Below are positions 26,490-35,214 of a stretch of 64,000 nt of DNA, one piece after another; the stretch's first letter is position 1; each line of letters starts with the position of its first letter. The stretch comes from Streptomyces sp. NL15-2K (lineage in GTDB: Bacteria; Actinomycetota; Actinomycetes; Streptomycetales; Streptomycetaceae). The stretch lies in the NCBI RefSeq assembly GCF_030551255.1, contig NZ_CP130630.1:10601001-10665000 (forward strand). The letters are read 5' to 3'. The notes below the pieces were generated by a model. That model did not search any database and was not told where the DNA came from. It worked only from the letters and a program-made list of their open reading frames with translations. The translations under genes and the position numbers were made by a program.

Positions 26490-26637
26490 CAACATGCCGG
26501 GCAGCGCGACGGCGTCCCCATCGAAGTCGTCCGCCGCCGCCTCGGCCACGCCTCCACCGAGACCACCCAGCTCGCCGACGGAGTCGCCGACAATGAGTTC
26601 CGCGCCCGCCCGACGACGCCGCCGCGAACGGCGCTGA
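26490..26637 (+). pseudogene. Tyrosine integrase C-terminal fragment
   Basis: The translation GVPIEVVRRRLGHASTETTQ is the C-terminal motif of Streptomyces tyrosine recombinases (box II with RLGH). The residues that should carry the nucleophile tyrosine read LADG, and the rest of the domain is absent. It is a remnant of an integrase from a lost element. Confidence 0.65.
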
Positions 26638-26865
26638 CACGGATGGTCCCGAGACCGAGACCCCGAGCCAGGTTCCCAACCACGGCTGGACGATGGACAT
26701 CAGACGGGGCACCGGCCCCGTGCACGGCATGGGCTTCGGCGGGTGCGAATCGTTCCTGCGGTGAAATTCCTGGGCCATGCGGGTGAGCGCTGCCGCTTAT
26801 GTCTCCGGGGGCGTGCGAGGGCGGGTAGAACGCGGGGGGTTGTTCCGTCGTGCTGGAGGGTGGTC
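26638..26865. other. Gap upstream of nicotinamidase
   Basis: No gene or recognisable element family is seen here. The stretch separates the integrase remnant from pncA and should hold the pncA promoter, but no convincing -35/-10 pair stands out. Confidence 0.4.
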
Positions 26866-27462
26866 ATGGTGAGCCGAGGCTTGATCGTCGTGGATGTGCA
26901 GAACGACTTCTGTGAAGGAGGCAGTATTCCCGTGACGGGTGGCGCGCGGATCGCGACCAAGATCGCCGACCTGGTGGAGCGGACCGCGGGCCGTGACTAC
27001 CAGTACGTCGTTGCCACCCGCGACCACCACATCGACCCGGGAAGTCACTTCTCCGAGACCCCGGACTTCAAGGACAGCTTCCCCGTCCACTGCGTGGCCG
27101 GAGGCGAGGGCAGCGAGTTCCACCCCCACTTCGCCCCCGCCGCCACGGGCGGAAAGGTCGACGCCGTCTTCTACAAAGGCGCCCACAGTGCCTCCAAGAG
27201 CGGCTTCGAAGGAGCCGACGAAGCAGGAATCCCCCTCGCGGACTGGCTGCACGCCCGCGGGGTCGAGGACGTCGACGTGGTGGGCATCGCCACGGACCAC
27301 TGCGTGCGTGCCACCGCACTGGACGCCGTGAAAGCCGGCTTCCGCGTGCGGGTACGCCTGGACTACTCGGTCGGAGTCGCCCCGGACACGACGGCCGCGG
27401 CCGTGGACGACTTCCACCGGGCAGGCATTGCTGTATCCGGTGAGGCACCCGCACCGCGGTAG
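26866..27462 (+). CDS. pncA: Nicotinamidase
   Basis: 198 residues. An isochorismatase-fold cysteine hydrolase converting nicotinamide to nicotinate for NAD salvage. Seen: GLIVVDVQNDFCEGGSIPV with the catalytic aspartate, TRDHHIDPGSHFSE (metal histidines), FYKGAHSASKSGFEG with the lysine, and GIATDHCVRATALDA with the nucleophilic cysteine. GGAGGG at 26854-26859 selects the ATG at 26866. The gene is intact although debris of insertion sequences lies on both sides. Confidence 0.92.
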   Translation: MVSRGLIVVDVQNDFCEGGSIPVTGGARIATKIADLVERTAGRDYQYVVATRDHHIDPGSHFSETPDFKDSFPVHCVAGGEGSEFHPHFAPAATGGKVDAVFYKGAHSASKSGFEGADEAGIPLADWLHARGVEDVDVVGIATDHCVRATALDAVKAGFRVRVRLDYSVGVAPDTTAAAVDDFHRAGIAVSGEAPAPR

Positions 27463-27589
27463 TGCCCGCACCAGGCCCGGTGCAAGTCCGGAGCGAACTG
27501 TGGTGCGCCCTGCCTCCGAGAGTCGGCGACAGGGCGCACTTGGGCGCGGCCGAGCCGGAAGTGCTGGTTGGACGTCGCTTCACCGGGTG

Positions 27590-27800
27590 AGTCGGCGGTG
27601 GCGGACGAGGGCTGCGGCTGTGCCGGCGAAGGCCGGAAGTGCTCGGCCTCGCGTTCGTACCGGCGGTGCTGGCGTCGGCATCCGGCCGGCCGGGACACTG
27701 TCCTTTCGACGCCCCAACGGTGGCGGCCGAGTCGCTGGGAGGACTCGATGCCCTTGCGGGGAGCGGATGGGCGGGATCCCGCGCACGCTCTTGGCGCGGT
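27590..27800 (-). pseudogene. IS5-family transposase fragment (copy 2)
   Basis: The leftward translation joins VRGIPPIRS directly to RKGIESSQRLGRHRWGVERT and CRRQHRRYEREAEHF, so the DKGYDYDHLR segment present in other copies has been deleted. Frame changes follow toward the tail (AAALVRHRR). The 27-bp repeat at 27593-27619 lies at its 3' end. Between pncA and this remnant (27463-27590) no gene is evident. Confidence 0.7.
27593..27619. repeat. 27-bp direct repeat, right copy
   Basis: Identical to 26417-26443 and in the same orientation. It lies at the 3' end of the leftward transposase remnant. With its partner it frames a 1.15-kb segment containing pncA and integrase debris. Confidence 0.7.
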
Positions 27801-27820
27801 CGGTCGGAATCGGTGACCGA

Positions 27821-28672
27821 TCACGCCGTAAGAGCCGGTGTCCAAAGCTCGCTCCCGGCCCTCATCACCTCCACGGAAAGATCGTTGTCGACCGTGTAGT
27901 AGGGACGCAGGACCGCACCGCCGACCGTGACCTTCGGGTACACGAACACCTCCTTGCGGTCCGCCACGTCGTCGAGAAGACGGGCGACCCGGATGAGGGG
28001 TGCTTCCGCCGCGGGTCGGACGAAGACGTCCCAGACGCCGCTCCCGGCGGCCGTCCCCGCGGCCAGGTCCTCATGGTCGATCGTGAAGGAGAAGCTCCGG
28101 CCGTCGTCTTCGGCCCGTGGTTCCACGGTGCGCACGGTGCCGCTCCGCAGGCGCAGGCGTACGGCGGCTCCCGCCTGGAGGGCGGCGCCGTGCAGGCGCG
28201 CGCGGACGGTCGTCGACCGCTTCGTTATGTCGATGCGGCTGACCTCGGCGTGGGCGGTGCGCAGCCAGGCCCGTACGGCGAGATAGCCGTCCTTGGTGGC
28301 GTAGGGGATCCGGATGGCCAACGGGGACTGCCAGTCACGGAGGTGTCCGTCGACGAGGACGCGAAGGTCGCGCAGGCCCGGGCGCAGTCGCTGTCGCCCG
28401 GATCCCGCATCCTGGATCAGGTATACATCCCACCGTCCCTCCGCGAGAACCGCGTGCGGACCCAGGACGGTATACAGGCGACCGTCGGCGGCCGGCTCCA
28501 GGTCGAGGACGTGGAGTGCCTTCTCGGGCTGTCCCTTCTTCGGTCGCAGACGCAGCAGCAACTGTTGCCCTTCGTGCCTCTCCTCCGGCGGCGTCGGCAG
28601 GTCGAAGGTGATCCGGCCGTCCGCGTCGACCGCGCAGCCGACGCGTGGGTGCGCCCCGTGTTCCGCGCTCAT
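27821..28672 (-). CDS. Two-repeat beta-rich protein paired with glycosyltransferase
   Basis: 283 residues of unknown function. Two similar halves can be seen: each has a beta-strand run ending with a G-x-W-D-V motif (EGRWDVYLIQD near 80 and GSGVWDVFVRP near 215), preceded by an L-x-L-R pattern. No signal peptide or membrane segment is visible. Its start overlaps the glycosyltransferase stop by four bases (ATGA), so it is co-translated with it. It may bind a sugar or nucleotide partner of that enzyme, which is only a guess. Confidence 0.7.
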   Translation of the reverse strand: MSAEHGAHPRVGCAVDADGRITFDLPTPPEERHEGQQLLLRLRPKKGQPEKALHVLDLEPAADGRLYTVLGPHAVLAEGRWDVYLIQDAGSGRQRLRPGLRDLRVLVDGHLRDWQSPLAIRIPYATKDGYLAVRAWLRTAHAEVSRIDITKRSTTVRARLHGAALQAGAAVRLRLRSGTVRTVEPRAEDDGRSFSFTIDHEDLAAGTAAGSGVWDVFVRPAAEAPLIRVARLLDDVADRKEVFVYPKVTVGGAVLRPYYTVDNDLSVEVMRAGSELWTPALTA

Positions 28673-29934
28673 CGCTGCCCCCTCCGTACGATGCGCAGGG
28701 CGCCGCCGGCCGCGATGTACGCGGCGTCGCGGGCGGCGAAACCCTGGCTGACCAGGACGCGGTGCGGGCGGGCCGGCTGCTGTACCACCGGTCGCCCCGC
28801 CCTTCGCGCCGAGACGGCCTCGGCGAGCAGACGCTCGGCCTGCTCGACCACCGGACCGGGAGCGAACCGCCGCGCGTTCTGCAACGCCGCACGCCCCATA
28901 CGGCGGCGCCGCTCGTCGTCCCGGACCAGTCCCAGCAGGGCCGCGCCCAGCGCGTCACGGTCCCCGACCGGCACCAGCCGGCCGTCGATCCCGTCCTGGA
29001 TGATTTCCCCCGGCCCGTAGGGGCAGTCGGTGCTCACCACCGGCAGGCCGCAGCGCATCGCCTCGACGATCGTCATGCCGAACGGCTCGAAATTGGAGGC
29101 GGCCGCACCGATCGAGCCCTTGACCCACTCCGCCTCCATGGGGGCCGCCGCGCCCATCAGGAAGACGTTGTCCCACAGCCCGAGGTCCGCGACGAGCTTG
29201 CGCAGCCGATCGAGTTCCTCACCCTTGCCGTAGATGCGCAGCTGCCAGTCCCGGTGTTCGGCGGCGACCGCGGCGAAGGCCTCGATGAGCAGGTCGTATC
29301 GTTTCACCGGGACCAGTCGGCCGGCCGCGACGACCACCTTCGCGGTGCCGTCCGCGGCCGGCAGCGCGGGATCCGGCACGCTGTTCGGGAGTGTCTCCAC
29401 CCGTACCCCGGGCAGCCGCATCTTGCGCCGGTAGGCGGCGGCGTCCGCCTCGGTCACCGTGGTGAGTGCGTCCAGCCGGCGGTAGGCCCGGCGCAGCGTG
29501 CTGCGCAGTCTTGGCGAATGGTTGTCCAGGGTGAGGTGCTCCTGCCCGACGCGTGCGACGTGCTGCGGAGCCTGGAGCGCCAGATGCACGTTCAGCCCCG
29601 GCCGGGTTCCGATCACCACGTCGGCGTCGGTCGCGGCCAGGCACTCGCCGATCCGCTGGTCGGTCAGCTCGCTGTACTGCCTGTACCGGTACTCGGCGCG
29701 GGGGAACACTCTCGCCGGTCTCAGGTGTAACGGATGCTCCTTCTCCTGCCTGAGGTCCACCAGTGGCCGCAGCGACACCTTCGGGTCCAGGGTGAAGTTC
29801 GGGTGCTCCCGGTGCCGCAGTACGGAGACGATCTCCACTTCGTGCCGCTCGGCCAGTGCCTGGGCGAGATTGAAGGTGGTGGAGATCGTGCCGCCGATGC
29901 CGTAGGCGTTGTGCAGCAGGAAAGAGATCTTCAT
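28669..29934 (-). CDS. GT4-type glycosyltransferase
   Basis: 421 residues, GT-B fold. Seen: the N-terminal MKISFLLHNAYGIGGTISTT, VVIGTRPGLNVHL, VVAAGRLVPVKRYDLLIEAF (second Rossmann domain), and the donor-binding EPFGMTIVEAMRCGLPVVS with the E-x7-E pattern. The ATG at 29934 matches the family N-terminus, although its ribosome site is weak. It probably transfers a sugar to a cell-envelope or secondary metabolite acceptor; the substrate is unknown. Coupled to the downstream two-repeat protein. Confidence 0.87.
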   Translation of the reverse strand: MKISFLLHNAYGIGGTISTTFNLAQALAERHEVEIVSVLRHREHPNFTLDPKVSLRPLVDLRQEKEHPLHLRPARVFPRAEYRYRQYSELTDQRIGECLAATDADVVIGTRPGLNVHLALQAPQHVARVGQEHLTLDNHSPRLRSTLRRAYRRLDALTTVTEADAAAYRRKMRLPGVRVETLPNSVPDPALPAADGTAKVVVAAGRLVPVKRYDLLIEAFAAVAAEHRDWQLRIYGKGEELDRLRKLVADLGLWDNVFLMGAAAPMEAEWVKGSIGAAASNFEPFGMTIVEAMRCGLPVVSTDCPYGPGEIIQDGIDGRLVPVGDRDALGAALLGLVRDDERRRRMGRAALQNARRFAPGPVVEQAERLLAEAVSARRAGRPVVQQPARPHRVLVSQGFAARDAAYIAAGGALRIVRRGQR

Positions 29935-30013
29935 GGCGAAGTAGACGGCGCCAACTCCCGTACGGTTGTGATCCGTTACCACTTCGTAGCGCTCAGATGT
30001 ACTGAAGGAGGCG

Positions 30014-30793
30014 TCAGACCGAACCGTTCGTGCCCCCGGCTGGGCTCCCCTCGGGCTGCCACCCGAGCGCCCGCGAGATCCCGCGCGCCGCGAGCCGCAC
30101 CGCAGGGATCAGCACCGGCACCTGGGCGCCCTTCTGGGGCACCACGACCGACACGGCCGCGACCAGCGTCCCGTCCGGTCCGCGTACCGGGGCCGCGACC
30201 GACAGGGCGTCCATGGTGACCTGGCGGTCGCTCACCGCCACCCCCGAGCGCCGTACTTCGGCCAGGACCCGGCGCAGCCGTCCCGCGTCGGTGATCGTGT
30301 ACGGGGTGAAGGAGACGAGGGGCTTCGCGCAGTATTCCTGCTGGAGTTCCGGGTCGCCGTACGCCAGCAGCACGAGGCCCACGCCGGTGACGTGCAGCGG
30401 CCAGCGCGCCCCGACGCGGATGTGCACGCCGACCGACGAGCGCCCCGAGATCCACTCGATGTAGACGACCTCCGATCCGTCGCGCACCGCCAACTGCACG
30501 TTCTCGTGCGTCGCTTCGTACAGGTCCTCCAGATACGGCAGCGCCGCCTGCCGCAGTGCGAGCCCGCGCGGCGCGAGGGCGGCGACCTCCCACAGTCGCA
30601 GCCCCACGTGGTAGACGCCGGACTCGTCGCGTTCCAGGGCGCCCCACTCGGTCAGGGCGCCCACCAGGCGGTGCGCGGTGGTCAGGGTCAGCCCGGCCCG
30701 CCGGCTGATGTCCGTCAGGGACAGCGCCGGGTGCTCGTGGTCGAACGCGGCGAGCACGGACAGCAGCCGGTCGGGCGCGGAGCGGACGGTCAT
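30014..30793 (-). CDS. IclR-family transcriptional regulator
   Basis: 259 residues. N-terminal winged helix (RLLSVLAAFDHEHPALSLTDISRRAGLTLTTAHRLVGAL) and a C-terminal effector domain with VHIRVGARWPLHVTGVGLVLLA and VAAPVRGPDGTLVAAVSVV. The ATG at 30793 overlaps the stop of the upstream hydrolase (ATGA), so regulator and hydrolase belong to one transcript with the MHS transporter. It probably controls this small operon in response to an organic acid. Confidence 0.9.
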   Translation of the reverse strand: MTVRSAPDRLLSVLAAFDHEHPALSLTDISRRAGLTLTTAHRLVGALTEWGALERDESGVYHVGLRLWEVAALAPRGLALRQAALPYLEDLYEATHENVQLAVRDGSEVVYIEWISGRSSVGVHIRVGARWPLHVTGVGLVLLAYGDPELQQEYCAKPLVSFTPYTITDAGRLRRVLAEVRRSGVAVSDRQVTMDALSVAAPVRGPDGTLVAAVSVVVPQKGAQVPVLIPAVRLAARGISRALGWQPEGSPAGGTNGSV

Positions 30794-32181
30794 GGCCGAG
30801 GGCCTCCAGGGGGCACCAGGGCGTCGGCCGGGTGCGCGAGGTCGTACGGGCGGGGGTAGGTGGCGGGCCGGTACGTGACGTAACGGGCCTCGCCCGTCGG
30901 ATCCGCCTGCCGGGCACGGGTGTTGAGGACAGGGGCCGAGGTGTCCCAGCGGCCCGTGTCCAGCCGGTGTTCCAGTGTGTGCAGGGCGCCGAGCATCTCG
31001 CCCGGTGTGAAGGTGCAGTGTCCGGGGCCGTCGACGTAGGCCTGGCTGAGCAGGCTGCCCGCACCGGCCGCGGTCGCGGCCCGCCGGTAGGCGCGCTCGG
31101 CCTGGACGGGGATCAGCGCGTCGCCGGTGGTGTGGATGTTCAGCTGGGGATCGGTGAGCCGGCCCGTGAAGGCGCTGGTGTGCCGCATCCACCGTACGGC
31201 CGCGGGGTCGGCGGAGATCCGGGGGGCGTGGTCGAGGGTCGTGAGGTCGTCGCGCAAGGAAAGGCCTGCCTCCTTGTAGAGCTCCGTGACCTCTTTGTAC
31301 AGCGGGGACCGGTGGAGCATGCCTGTGTAGTCGGCGCCCGTGTTCCAGGAGGGGTTGCCTCCGGCCCGGCTCTCCGCCTCCTGTCGCCAGGAGAAGGCGG
31401 GGCGTGTGAGGAGTCCGGTGACGGCCGTGTACTGGTTGGCCTGTTGGGCATTCCAGTCGGTCGGGCCCGGTTTCGGCTGTGCGGGGTCGTTGTGGCCCGG
31501 GATGTTGTGCAGGGCGGCGGCCAGCGCGATGCGAGCGCGGCCGGCAGGGGTCTCCTGGGCCGTGGCGGCCTTGGTGGTGAGCTCCTTCGCCGCGGCGGTC
31601 GCGGCCGCCTGGTCGGCGAAGCCCGTGAGCGGGATGGCCGCGTCGGGTGCGAGCAGGGTCTTGAGCGCGAACACCGGGTCCAGGGTGCTGTTCCAGTTGG
31701 CGACGCCGCCCTGCACGAGCCCGCACATCGACAGCGAGCCGTCGAAGCGGTCGGCATGCCGCTCGGCCAGTGCCGTCGTGACGAAGCCGCCGTAGGACCT
31801 GCCCCAGGCGAGCGACCGCCGGGACGGGCCGAACTTCTGCGTGAACAGGTCCAGCGTGGCGAGCTGGTCGGGCACGGCCTCCGTCACCGCCCAGCCGCTG
31901 GTCGCGTAGGAGGAGCCGATGAGCGCGTAGCCCTCGTCGAGCAGGCTGTCCCGGGTGGCCGAATCGGGCGAGTTCTCGGCGAGGTTGGGCCCGTCGGCGG
32001 GGCGGTAGCCGTGGCTGAAGAGGAGCACGGTGCCGTTCCAGTCGGCGGGTACGTCCATCACGTACGCCGCGCCTGACGGCAGCCGGCCCTCCAGATGGGA
32101 ATCCGTGTCGGCCTGTGCGGGCAGTGCGGTCGCCGCGCACAGGGTCACGGTCAGTAAGGCGATGGGGGCGTGGATCCTCAA
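30790..32181 (-). CDS. Secreted alpha/beta hydrolase, TTG start
   Basis: 463 residues. The likely start is TTG at 32181, whose codon overlaps the transporter stop (TTGA) and has GAAGGGA upstream. It yields a signal peptide (IHAPIALLTVTLCAATALPAQA). The hydrolase fold shows VLLFSHGYRPADGPN, the nucleophile elbow GRSYGGF, and the catalytic-histidine region DGPGHCTFTP. It lies between a transporter and an IclR gene, so it may release the acid that the transporter imports, for instance by ester cleavage. The substrate is not identifiable. Confidence 0.82.
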   Translation of the reverse strand: MRIHAPIALLTVTLCAATALPAQADTDSHLEGRLPSGAAYVMDVPADWNGTVLLFSHGYRPADGPNLAENSPDSATRDSLLDEGYALIGSSYATSGWAVTEAVPDQLATLDLFTQKFGPSRRSLAWGRSYGGFVTTALAERHADRFDGSLSMCGLVQGGVANWNSTLDPVFALKTLLAPDAAIPLTGFADQAAATAAAKELTTKAATAQETPAGRARIALAAALHNIPGHNDPAQPKPGPTDWNAQQANQYTAVTGLLTRPAFSWRQEAESRAGGNPSWNTGADYTGMLHRSPLYKEVTELYKEAGLSLRDDLTTLDHAPRISADPAAVRWMRHTSAFTGRLTDPQLNIHTTGDALIPVQAERAYRRAATAAGAGSLLSQAYVDGPGHCTFTPGEMLGALHTLEHRLDTGRWDTSAPVLNTRARQADPTGEARYVTYRPATYPRPYDLAHPADALVPPGGPRP

Positions 32182-33551
32182 CGGGGCGTCCCTTCGGGTG
32201 TGGGGGTGGTGGTGCGGGACGGAGCCGGGTCGAGCGTGTCGGTGTGTGTCTCGCGCATCCGCCACACGGTGAGCGCGGTGATCGCCGCGCCGCCGCACAG
32301 CAGCCACGAGACAGGGGCGCTGCCGCCGCCGTACGAGGCGAGCAGGCTGCTCGCGATCAGCGGCGAGAACCCGGCGCCGACCAGGGTGGCCGCCTGGTAG
32401 CCGAGGGAGGCGCCTGTGTAGCGGACTCGGGTGCCGAACATCTCGGTGAGCAGGGCACCGAGCGGTCCGTACATCGTGGACTGGGCGACGCCGTGGCCGA
32501 GGGCGAGGGCGAGGATCAGCAGGCCGGGGGAGCCGGAGTCGACCAGTGCCAGCACGGGGAAGGCGAGCGCGGCCGAGGCGAGGGCACCGGCCAGCACCAC
32601 CGGACGGCGGCCGACCCGGTCCGAGAGCGCGGAGGCGGCGGGCAGCACGGCCAGGGCCACGCAGGAGGCGACGGTCACGGCGGTGAGCACCTGCGGTCGG
32701 CTGTATCCCTGGTCGACCGCATACGAAATCATGAATCCGGTCAGCAGCGACTGCGCCGTGAACGCGCCGATACCGACACAGGCGGCCAACAACACCGGCT
32801 TCGGCCGGCGCAGCACCTCCACGACCGGCGGCTTGTCCAGCGGCTCCCGCTTCGCCTGCGCGAACAGCGGGCTCTCGGCGACCTTGAGACGGACGAACAG
32901 GCCGACGGCCAGCAGCACGATGCTCAGCAGGAACGGCACCCGCCAGCCCCAGGAGCGGAAGTCGTCGTCGGGGAGCGCGGAGACGAAGGTGACCACCCCG
33001 GCCGACAGCACGGAGCCGAGCGGAGCGCCGAGCTGGGTGAAGCTGGACCACAGGCCGCGCCGCGAGCCCTGGGTGCGTTCGGCGTGCTCCACGACCATCA
33101 GGGTCGCGCCGCCCCACTCGCCGCCGATCGCCAGGCCCTGTACGACACGCAGGGCGACCAGCAGGACGGGGGCCCACACGCCGATCGCGTCGTATGTCGG
33201 CAGAACGCCGATCAGGAAGCTGCCGCAGCCCATCATGGCCATGGTCAGCAGCATCATCGACTTGCGGCCCAGCCGGTCGCCGAAGTGACCGAAGACGATG
33301 CCGCCCAGCGGGCGGGCCACATAGCCCGCGGCGAAGGTGCCGAAGGCCGCGATCGTGCCGACGGCCGGGTCGGCTTCGGGGAAGAACAGGTCGCCGAAGA
33401 CGAGCGCGGCGACCGTGCCGTACACGAGGAAGTCGTAGAACTCCACTGCCGTGCCGAGCAGTCCGGACAGTGCGACGCGGCGCAACTGCCGGTGATCCGG
33501 GGACGGTTGGGGGGTGGACGTTTGACGGGCGGACGGAGGGGGTGGCTGCAC
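32178..33551 (-). CDS. MHS-type MFS transporter
   Basis: 457 residues, about 12 membrane helices. Seen: TAVEFYDFLVYGTVAALVFG, RPLGGIVFGHFGDRLGRKS, and ALRVVQGLAIGGEWGGATLMVVE. It imports an organic acid by proton symport, by family. The frame is open to 33644, but the GTG at 33551 has AGGGAG six bases upstream and is preferred. It is related to the transporter at 163-1502. First gene of the transporter-hydrolase-IclR operon. Confidence 0.88.
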   Translation of the reverse strand: MQPPPPSARQTSTPQPSPDHRQLRRVALSGLLGTAVEFYDFLVYGTVAALVFGDLFFPEADPAVGTIAAFGTFAAGYVARPLGGIVFGHFGDRLGRKSMMLLTMAMMGCGSFLIGVLPTYDAIGVWAPVLLVALRVVQGLAIGGEWGGATLMVVEHAERTQGSRRGLWSSFTQLGAPLGSVLSAGVVTFVSALPDDDFRSWGWRVPFLLSIVLLAVGLFVRLKVAESPLFAQAKREPLDKPPVVEVLRRPKPVLLAACVGIGAFTAQSLLTGFMISYAVDQGYSRPQVLTAVTVASCVALAVLPAASALSDRVGRRPVVLAGALASAALAFPVLALVDSGSPGLLILALALGHGVAQSTMYGPLGALLTEMFGTRVRYTGASLGYQAATLVGAGFSPLIASSLLASYGGGSAPVSWLLCGGAAITALTVWRMRETHTDTLDPAPSRTTTPTPEGTPR

Positions 33552-33658
33552 GATGAGCTCCCTGGGGCCGGTGCCGTGGGTGTCACCGGTGGGGGACCGC
33601 ACCGGTGCCCCGGTGAAGCTAGGCATCTTTCGTGCGGCCGTCAATCATCTGCACAACA

Positions 33659-34222
33659 TCAGTTGAGGCCGTCCTCCGCGATCCGCAGGAGCAGGGCGTG
33701 CAGGGTCTCCCGCTCGGCGGGGTCCAGCGGGCCCAGCAGTTCGTCGGTCGCCCGCAGGCCGGCCTCGTCGCTGTCCCGCAGGAAGGCGCGGCCGGCCTCG
33801 GTGAGGGCGACGATCCGGCTGCGACGGTCGTCCGGGGAGGGCCGGCGCTCGGCGAAGCCCAGCTTCTCCAGGTCGTCGACCAGGCCGACGATCGCGCTCG
33901 GGTCGTAGCCGAGGGACGTGCTCAGCTCGCGTTGCAGCGCGCCCCGGGACGTGGCGAGGAAGCGGAGCAGTGCGTAGTGACGCATCCGCAGGCCCGACTC
34001 CTGGAGGAAGGCGTTGAACAGCTGCCCGGAGCGCAGGCCGAGCCGGTACAGGAGGTAGCCCGAGTCCGCGTGCAGCCCGCGCATCCACGGCTCGTGCGCG
34101 TCGATCGGAGCGGGGTTCTTGGCCTCTGGCTGACGGGCGATGGCGGGCTCCCTGGTCGAGGCCCCGGGAGGGGCGGTTTCGGTGTCCGGGTCCAGTCTGG
34201 CGCAACGGCCGGTCGGCAACAA
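33659..34222 (-). CDS. MarR-family transcriptional regulator
   Basis: Up to 187 residues. The winged-helix domain (about 60-150) contains MRHYALLRFLATSRGALQ, LGYDPSAIVGLVDDLEKLGF and the wing RRPSPDDRRSRIVALTEAG. The start is uncertain: TTG at 34222 gives the longest form, with no good ribosome site seen; a later start is possible. Divergent from the SDR/amidohydrolase/ligase operon, which it probably represses until a carboxylate or CoA-ester effector appears. Confidence 0.82.
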   Translation of the reverse strand: MLPTGRCARLDPDTETAPPGASTREPAIARQPEAKNPAPIDAHEPWMRGLHADSGYLLYRLGLRSGQLFNAFLQESGLRMRHYALLRFLATSRGALQRELSTSLGYDPSAIVGLVDDLEKLGFAERRPSPDDRRSRIVALTEAGRAFLRDSDEAGLRATDELLGPLDPAERETLHALLLRIAEDGLN

Positions 34223-34224
34223 CT

Positions 34225-34239
34225 ATTGACGTCACCAAT
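34225..34239. promoter_or_regulatory. Possible MarR operator
   Basis: ATTGACGTCACCAAT has matching ATTG/CAAT arms around a GACGTCA-like centre and lies in the divergent MarR/SDR gap, the most AT-rich spot there. Symmetry is only partial. Location supports an operator; identity of the binding protein is inferred. Confidence 0.4.
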
Positions 34240-34292
34240 TATTGCTCTTAACTTCGATCTCGAAGTCGCCACCCCCAGGGAAGGACCCGCTC

Positions 34293-35210
34293 GTGCCCAG
34301 CATCGATCTCACCGGCAAGGCCGCCGTCGTCACCGGCAGTGGTCGAGGCCTCGGTCTCGCCTACGCGCACGCCCTGGCCGCCCACGGCGCGTCCGTGGTC
34401 GTCAACGACATCGACGAGGCCGTGGCCGAGCAGGCCGTGAAGTCCATCACCGAGGCGGGCGGCACGGCCGTCGCCGAGGTCGTCGCGGTCGGTACGTCCG
34501 AGGCCGCGGACCGGCTGGTGAACAGGGCGGTCGAAGAGTTCGGGCGCCTCGACGTCCTGGTCACCAATGCCGGCATCCTGCGCGACAAGGTGCTGTGGAA
34601 GATGACCGACGACGACTTCGACGCGGTGATCACCACCCACCTCAAGGGCACCTTCACCTGCGCCCGCGCCGCCGCCGTGCGCATGCGCGAGCAGGGCGAG
34701 GGCGGCACCCTGATCCTGGTCGGTTCCCCGGCCGGGCAGCGCGGCAACTTCGGGCAGACGAACTATGCCGCCGCCAAGGCCGGCATCGCCGCCATGGCCC
34801 GCACCTGGTCCATGGAACTGGGCCGCGCGAACATCACCGTCAACGCGATCGTCCCGGTCGCCGCCACCGCGATGACCGAGACCATCCCCGGCTTCTCCCC
34901 CTACATCGAGGCGATGCGGAACGGCGAGCCGCTGCCCGGCTTCCTCCGCAAGGGCGAGGGCTTCGGCACCCCCGAGGACTGCGCCGCGCTCGTCCCCTTC
35001 CTCGCCTCCGAGGCCGCGCGGGGCGTGAGTGGCCAGTGCATCGGCATCGGCGGCGACAAGGTGGCACTCTGGTCGCATCCGCAGGAGATCAGGGCGGCGT
35101 ACGCCGACGGCGGCTGGACCCCCGGCGCCCTGGCCGACGCCTGGCCCACCTCGGTCGGCGCGGAACTCCAGACGGTCGGCATCCCGGCGCCCAAGTTCCC
35201 GGAGGCGTGA
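34293..35210 (+). CDS. Short-chain dehydrogenase (3-hydroxyacyl-CoA type)
   Basis: 305 residues, a long SDR resembling the dehydrogenase part of MFE-2-type enzymes. Seen: VVTGSGRGLGLAYAHAL (cofactor loop), TNAGILRDKVLWKMTDDDFD, the serine in LVGSPAGQRG, and the NYAAAKAG Tyr-Lys pair. AGGGAAGGA precedes the GTG at 34293. First gene of the SDR-amidohydrolase-ligase-MaoC operon; with MaoC it could carry out two beta-oxidation-like steps. Confidence 0.87.
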   Translation: MPSIDLTGKAAVVTGSGRGLGLAYAHALAAHGASVVVNDIDEAVAEQAVKSITEAGGTAVAEVVAVGTSEAADRLVNRAVEEFGRLDVLVTNAGILRDKVLWKMTDDDFDAVITTHLKGTFTCARAAAVRMREQGEGGTLILVGSPAGQRGNFGQTNYAAAKAGIAAMARTWSMELGRANITVNAIVPVAATAMTETIPGFSPYIEAMRNGEPLPGFLRKGEGFGTPEDCAALVPFLASEAARGVSGQCIGIGGDKVALWSHPQEIRAAYADGGWTPGALADAWPTSVGAELQTVGIPAPKFPEA

Positions 35211-35214
35211 CACC

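Noticed and set aside
26098..26786. Small open frames upstream of pncA as real genes
   Set aside because: They reflect broken transposase and integrase segments; no start sites or complete domains are present.
30014..33177. Long leftward open frames spanning IclR, hydrolase and transporter together
   Set aside because: The genes are in different frames with four-base overlaps. The long frames are only unbroken by high G+C and do not make fusion proteins.
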